A stretch of DNA of 64,000 nucleotides from Lamellibrachia columna. Lineage: Eukaryota > Annelida > Polychaeta > Sabellida > Siboglinidae. The position numbers and the translations under genes are program-made. The notes below the pieces were generated by a model that made no database searches, had not been told where the DNA came from, and was given only the letters and a program-made list of their open reading frames with translations. Shown here piece by piece: positions 59,401 through 64,000 of the stretch (position 1 is its first letter; the number at the start of each line of letters is the position of its first letter). Location: contig OY759269.1 of assembly GCA_963662155.1 (NCBI GenBank), forward strand, positions 2,939,598-3,003,597, written 5' to 3'.

Positions 59401-62400
59401 TCTCGGTCTACTGCGTAGAATACAAGTAACACGTGCTAACCCAGTCTCTCGGTTTACATCGTAGAATACAAGTAACACATGCTAACCCAGTCTCTCGGTC
59501 TACGGCGTAGAATACAAGTAACACGTGCTAACCCAGTCTCTCGGTCTACATCGTAGAATACAAGTAACACGTGCTAACCCAGTCTCTCGGTCTACATCGT
59601 AGAATACAAGTAACACGTGCTAACCCAGTCTCTCGGTCTACATCGTAGAATATAAGTAACACGTGCTAACCCAGTCTCTCGGTCTACATCGTAGAATACA
59701 AGTAACACGTGCTAACCCAGTCTCTCGGTCTACATCGTAGAATACAAGTAACACGTGCTAACCCAGTCTCTCGGTCTACGGCGTAGAATACAAGTAACAC
59801 GTGCTAACCCAGTCTCTCGGTCTACATCGTAGAATACAAGTAACACGTGCTAACGCAGTCTCTCGGTCTACATCGTAGAATTCAAGTAACACGTGCTAAC
59901 CCAGTCTCTCGGTCTACGGCGTAGAATACAAGTAACACGTGCTAACCCAGTCTCTCGATCTACAGCGTAGAATACAAGTAACACGTGCTAACCCAGTCTC
60001 TCGGTCTACATCGTAGAATACAAGTAACACGTGCTAACACAGTCTCTCGGTCTACGGCGTAGAATACAAGTAACACGTGCTAACCCAGTCTCTCGGTCTA
60101 CGGCGTAGAATACAAGTAACACGTGCTAACCCAGTCTCTCGGTCTACATCGTAGAATACAAGTAACACGTGCTAACCCAGTCTCTCGGTCTACATCGTAG
60201 AATATAAGTAACACGTACTAACGCAGTCTCTCGGTCTACATCGTAGAATACAAGTAACACGTGCTAACCCAGTCTCTCGGTCTACGGCGTAGAATACAAG
60301 TAACACGTGCTAACCCAGTCTCTCGATCTACGGCGTAGAATACAAGTAACACGTGCTAACCCAGTCTCTCGGTCTACATCGTAGAATACAAGTAACACGT
60401 GCTAACACAGTCTCTCGGTCTACATCGTAGAATACAAGTAACACGTGCTAACCCAGTCTCTCGGTCTACGGCGTAGAATACAAGTAACACGTGCTAACCC
60501 AGTCTCTCGGTCTACATCGTAGAATACAAGTAACACGTGCTAACGCAGTCTCTCGGTCTACATCGTAGAATTCAAGTAACACGTGCTAACCCAGTCTCTC
60601 GGTCTACGGCGTAGAATACAAGTAACACGTGCTAACCCAGTCTCTCGATCTACGGCGTAGAATACAAGTAACACGTGCTAACCCAGTCTCTCGGTCTACA
60701 TCGTAGAATACAAGTAACACGTGCTAACACAGTCTCTCGGTCTACGGCGTAGAATACAAGTAACACGTGCTAACCCAGTCTCTCGGTCTACGGCGTAGAA
60801 TACAAGTAACACGTGCTAACGCAGTCTCTCGGTCTACATCGTAGAATACAAGTAACACGTGCTAACCCAGTCTCTCGGTCTACGGCGTAGAATACAAGTA
60901 ACACGTGCTAACCCAGTCTCTCGGTCTACATCGTAGAATACAAGTAACACGTGCTAACCCAGTCTCTCGGTCTACATCGTAGAATATAAGTAACACGTGC
61001 TAACCCAGTCTCTCGGTCTACATCGTAGAATACAAGTAACACGTGCTAACCCAGTCTCTCGGTCTACATCGTAGAATACAAGTAACACGTGCTAACCCAG
61101 TCTCTCAGTCTACGGCGTAGAATACAAGTAACACGTGCTAACCCAGTCTCTCGGTCTACATCGTAGAATACAAGTAACACGTGCTAACGCAGTCTCTCGG
61201 TCTACATCGTAGAATTCAAGTAACACGTGCTAACCCAGTCTCTCGGTCTACGGCGTAGAATACAAGTAACACGTGCTAACCCAGTCTCTCGATCTACGGC
61301 GTAGAATACAAGTAACACGTGCTAACCCAGTCTCTCGGTCTACATCGTAGAATACAAGTAACACGTGCTAACACAGTCTCTCGGTCTACGGCGTAGAATA
61401 CAAGTAACACGTGCTAACCCAGTCTCTCGGTCTACATCGTAGAATATAAGTAACACGTGCTAACGCAGTCTCTAGGTCTACATCGTAGAATACAAGTAAC
61501 ACGTGCTAACCCAGTCTCTCGGTCTACGGCGTAGAATACAAGTAACTCGTGCTAACCCAGTCTCTCGGTCTACGGCGTAGAATACAAGTAACACGCGCTA
61601 ACCCAGTCTCTCGGTCTACGGCGTAGAATACAAGTAACACGTGCTAACCCAGTCTCTCGGTCCACGGCGTAGAATACAAGTAACACGTGCTAACCCAGTC
61701 TCTCGGTCTATATCGTAGAATACAAGTAACACGTTCTAACCCAGTCTCTCGATCTACGGCGTAGAATACAAGTAACTCGTGCTAATCCAGTATCTCGGTC
61801 TACTGCGTAGAATACAAGTAACACGCGCTAACCCAGTCTCTCGGTCTACGGCGTAGAATACAAGTAACACGTGCTAACCCAGTCTCTCGGTCCACGGCGT
61901 AGAATACAAGTAACACGTGCTAACCCAGTCTCTCGGTCTACATCGTAGAATACAAGTAACACGCGCTAACCCAGTCTCTCGGTCTACGGCGTAGAATACA
62001 AGTAACACGTGCTAACCCAGTCTCTCGGTCCACGGCGTAGAATACAAGTAACACGTGCTAACCCAGTCTCTCGGTCTACATCGTAGAATACAAGTAACAC
62101 GCGCTAACCCAGTCTCTCGGTCTACGGCGTAGAATACAAGTAACGCGGGTTAAAGTGACACTAAACAGGCGCACTTTAATGAAGCAATTTGTTAATTGTT
62201 GGATCGCCACGAGACTAGCAGATGATTAAGAGGAACACATTTAAGACGTGGCCCGCGTGCGCCAGCATCACAGTCACCTGCGCGTCTTTGTCGCGCAGTG
62301 TGCGTGTCCTCTCGACATCTTCCTGCAGCAGGAGGTTGCGCTGCTGGGACAGTCGACTCTTGGCCTCCGTCTCTGCCCGCCATACGCTCCTTGTTAATGC

Positions 62401-62409
62401 CTCGTTCAC
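52137..62409 (-). CDS. Unidentified coiled-coil protein, last five visible exons (5' part beyond window)
   Basis: Exons (minus strand): D 62409-62278 (44 codons), C 55083-54883 (67), then 53717-53603, B 53081-52902 (60) and A 52622-52137 (161 plus TAG). D, C, B and A are phase 0 with clean AG/GT borders. D, C and B have strong heptad, Lys/Arg/Glu-rich coiled-coil character (LLRRLEALQAL; EALAELRQTTEHQKAAISGL). Exon A begins coiled-coil and turns Ser/Pro/Arg-rich and probably disordered. The 53717 exon and the start of exon A look like diverged copies of one module (KIAKHLGVADATSST against KITAQLGIVDSSAST). The donor of the 53717 exon is the weak point: GT at 53602 leaves phase 1, whereas exon B clearly reads in phase 0. 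A later donor or a missed small exon is possible. I do not recognise the family. The intron between D and C is almost entirely a 46-bp array. Confidence 0.7.
53190..53342. mobile_element. pogo/Tigger-like miniature element in the coiled-coil gene intron
   Basis: 153 bp with inverted termini CAGTGGACTCCGCTTAACAG and CAGTGTACTTCGCTTAATAT, about 21 of 25 bases matching over the first 25. A CAGT start with a CGCTTAA core is typical of pogo/Tigger MITEs. TA lies immediately left, but I see no clean TA directly at the right end. Confidence 0.75.
53356..53431. repeat. (GTGC)n microsatellite
   Basis: About 18 copies of a GCGT tetranucleotide in the coiled-coil gene intron between the 53717 exon and exon B. 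Threonine/histidine/arginine open frames over it are artefacts. Confidence 0.95.
53721..54470. repeat. Minisatellite, 32-bp unit, about 22 copies, upstream of the 53717 exon acceptor
   Basis: The unit is CACCATTGTGCTCGGACTGG then ATACAATTACAA, with a shorter AATACATTA variant. Some copies read CTCGGGCTGGATACAATTA, close to the hAT-like terminus CAGGGCTGGGTCCAATTA, and the array runs directly into such an element at 54455. On the gene strand it ends at the exon acceptor. Confidence 0.93.
54455..54743. mobile_element. hAT-like miniature element at the end of the 32-bp array
   Basis: The left end (GGATTGGATCCAATTAC, then ATAATTGTAATTGGTTAC) aligns closely with the left end of the 25896 element. 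The right end reads inwards as CAGGGCTAATTCCAATTTAA. The left terminus is continuous with the adjacent minisatellite, whose units resemble this terminus. Confidence 0.6.
55075..62145. repeat. 7.1-kb minisatellite, 46-bp unit, about 153 copies, built from the acceptor and first bases of coiled-coil exon C
   Basis: On the gene strand the unit is CTGGGTTAGCACGTGTTACT, TGTATTCTACGCCGTAG|ATCGAGAGA. The final piece is the exon C acceptor plus its first 8 bases, with ACCGAGAG and GATGTAG variants. AG is kept in essentially every copy. The array occupies nearly the whole 7.2-kb intron between exons D and C. Most copies also contain the palindrome CACGTG. Variants occur in blocks, for example alternating GGCG and ATCG units at 59-61 kb. 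Confidence 0.97.
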
Positions 62410-62710
62410 CTGAGCCGGGCAAAAACAACGTTATACACAGTGCGACGTCGTTATAGAGGTTCAGACATTCACTTGCAACATTATGCGGCATAAGATGAGA
62501 AATGTATATAATTTAGTATGCAATTTGTCAGCGTCTAAAACGTGCCACGTCGAACATTCTATTGACAGCTGACACAATAGAGACACTGCGTATACGTTAA
62601 ATAAATGTCCGTTTTACGTTATGAAACAACGCAACATGACTTTTTTTGTAATGGGTGTGATACACTGTCACATTGATTACACTACATAATGATACACTGT
62701 CACATTGATT

Positions 62711-64000
62711 ACACTACACAATGAGTTGTGGCTGCTGTCAATTTCTCTTTGGTGAAGTATTACACAATGAGTTGTGACTACTGCTGGTTTCTCTTTGGTG
62801 AAGTACTGCACCATGAGTTGTGGCTATTGCTGATTTCTCTTTGGTGAAGTACTGCACCATGAGTTGTGGCTATTGCTGATTTCTCTTTGGTGAAGTAGAA
62901 GTACTACACAATGAGTTGTGACTATTGCTAATTTCTCTTTAGTGAAGTACTACACAATGAGTTGTGGCTGCTGCTGATTTCTCTTTAGTGAAGTACTACA
63001 CAATGAGTTGTGACTACTGCTGGTTTCTCTTTGGTGAAGTACTACACAATGAGTTGTGACTACTGCTGGTTTCTCTCTAGTGAAGTACTACACAATGAGT
63101 TGTGACTACTGCTGGTTTCTCTCTAGTGAAGTACTACATAATGAGTTGTGACTACTGCTGGTTTCTCTCTAGTGAAGTACTACACAATGAGTTGTGACTA
63201 CTGCTGGTTTCTCTCTAGTGAAGTACTACACAATGACTTGTGGCTGCTGCTGATTTCTCTTTAGTGAAGTACTACACAATAAGTTGTGACTACTGCTGGT
63301 TTCTCTGTGGTGAAGTACTACACAATGAGTTGTGACTACTGCTGGTTTCTCTTTGGTGAAGTACTACACAATGAGTTGTGATTACTGCTGGTTTCTCTCT
63401 AGTGAAGTACTACATAATGAGTTGTGAATACTGCTGGTTTCTCTCTAGTGAAGTACTACACAATGAGTTGTGACTACTGCTGGTTTCTCTTTAGTGAAGT
63501 AATACACAATGAGTTGATGCTGCTGCTGATTTCTGTTTGGTGAAGTACTATACAATGAGTTGTGACTACTGCTGGTTTCTCTCTAGTGAAGTACTACACC
63601 ATGGGTTGTGACTACTGCTGGTTTCTCTCTAGTGAAGTACTACACAATGAGTTGAAGCTGCTGCTGATTTCTGTTTGGTGAAGTACTACACAATGAGTTG
63701 TGGCTGCTGTTGGTTTCTCTTTGGTGAAGTACTGCACAATGAGTTGTGGCAGCTGTTGATTTCTGTTTGGTGAAGTACTACACAATGAGTTGTGGCTGCT
63801 GTTGGTTTCTCTTTGGTGAAGTACTACACAATGAGTTGTGGCTGCTGTTGGTTTCTCTTTGGTGAAGTACTACACAATGAGTTGTGGCTGCTGTTGGTTT
63901 CTCTTTGGTGAAGTACTACACAATGAGTTGTGGCTGCTGTTGGTTTCTCTTTGGTGAAGTACTACACAATGAGTTGTGGCTGCTGTTGGTTTCTCTTTGG
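62711..64000. repeat. Minisatellite, 46-bp unit, about 28 copies, running off the right edge
   Basis: The unit is GAAGTACTACACAATGAGTT, GTGGCTGCTGTTGGTTTCTC, TTTGGT, with GACTACTGC and CTCTAG variants. The rightmost copies are nearly identical. It lies in the intron upstream of exon D. No exon was seen in this part. Confidence 0.95.

Noticed and set aside
55075..62145. CRISPR-like appearance of regularly spaced repeats
   Set aside because: Units are directly adjacent with no unique spacers, in eukaryotic DNA with spliced genes; it is a minisatellite.
1..64000. tRNA, rRNA or other structured RNA genes
   Set aside because: No cloverleaf, rRNA or snRNA-like sequence was noticed on reading; a covariance-model scan would be needed to exclude small ones.

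Overview
This is animal nuclear DNA: spliced genes with GT-AG introns, non-LTR retrotransposon tails, hAT, Mutator-like and pogo-like DNA transposons, and very long intronic minisatellites. By my boundary estimates, tandem arrays fill roughly 31 kb of the 64 kb. An invertebrate, most plausibly a lancelet (amphioxus), fits best. That is inference from gene content and minisatellite style, not proof.

Three host genes are present. (1) STK36/Fused, the Hedgehog- and cilium-related kinase, is on the minus strand from its start codon at 24907 to the left edge. I can place 18 coding exons (802 codons); the C-terminal part lies outside the window. (2) GPN1, a GPN-loop GTPase, is on the plus strand at 32481-52100. 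It is complete in 12 exons, 397 codons, with all GTPase motifs intact. (3) An unidentified coiled-coil protein gene is on the minus strand, with its last five exons between 62409 and 52137 and its 5' part beyond the right edge. STK36 and GPN1 are divergent, with about 7.6 kb between start codons. GPN1 and the coiled-coil gene converge, with stop codons only 36 bp apart.

Mobile DNA. The intergenic block holds a 1.2-kb hAT-type non-autonomous element and a 3.25-kb Mutator-like element with one intact FLYWCH+MULE transposase. The latter is inserted, with an 8-bp target duplication, into a LINE reverse-transcriptase tail. A second LINE tail lies in STK36 intron 2. A deleted hAT element with a perfect 8-bp target duplication sits inside a GPN1 intronic minisatellite. 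More hAT-like and pogo-like miniature elements lie in introns.

The striking feature is where the minisatellites sit. At least six arrays are built from the exon/intron junction next to them: the repeat unit contains the splice donor or acceptor plus 8-46 bases of the exon (STK36 exons 2, 4 on both sides, 6 and 12, and coiled-coil exon C), or the donor alone (STK36 exon 7). Other arrays carry donor-like or acceptor-like units. The introns are therefore filled with tens to about 150 decoy splice sites. Long open frames over these arrays are artefacts of unit lengths divisible by three.
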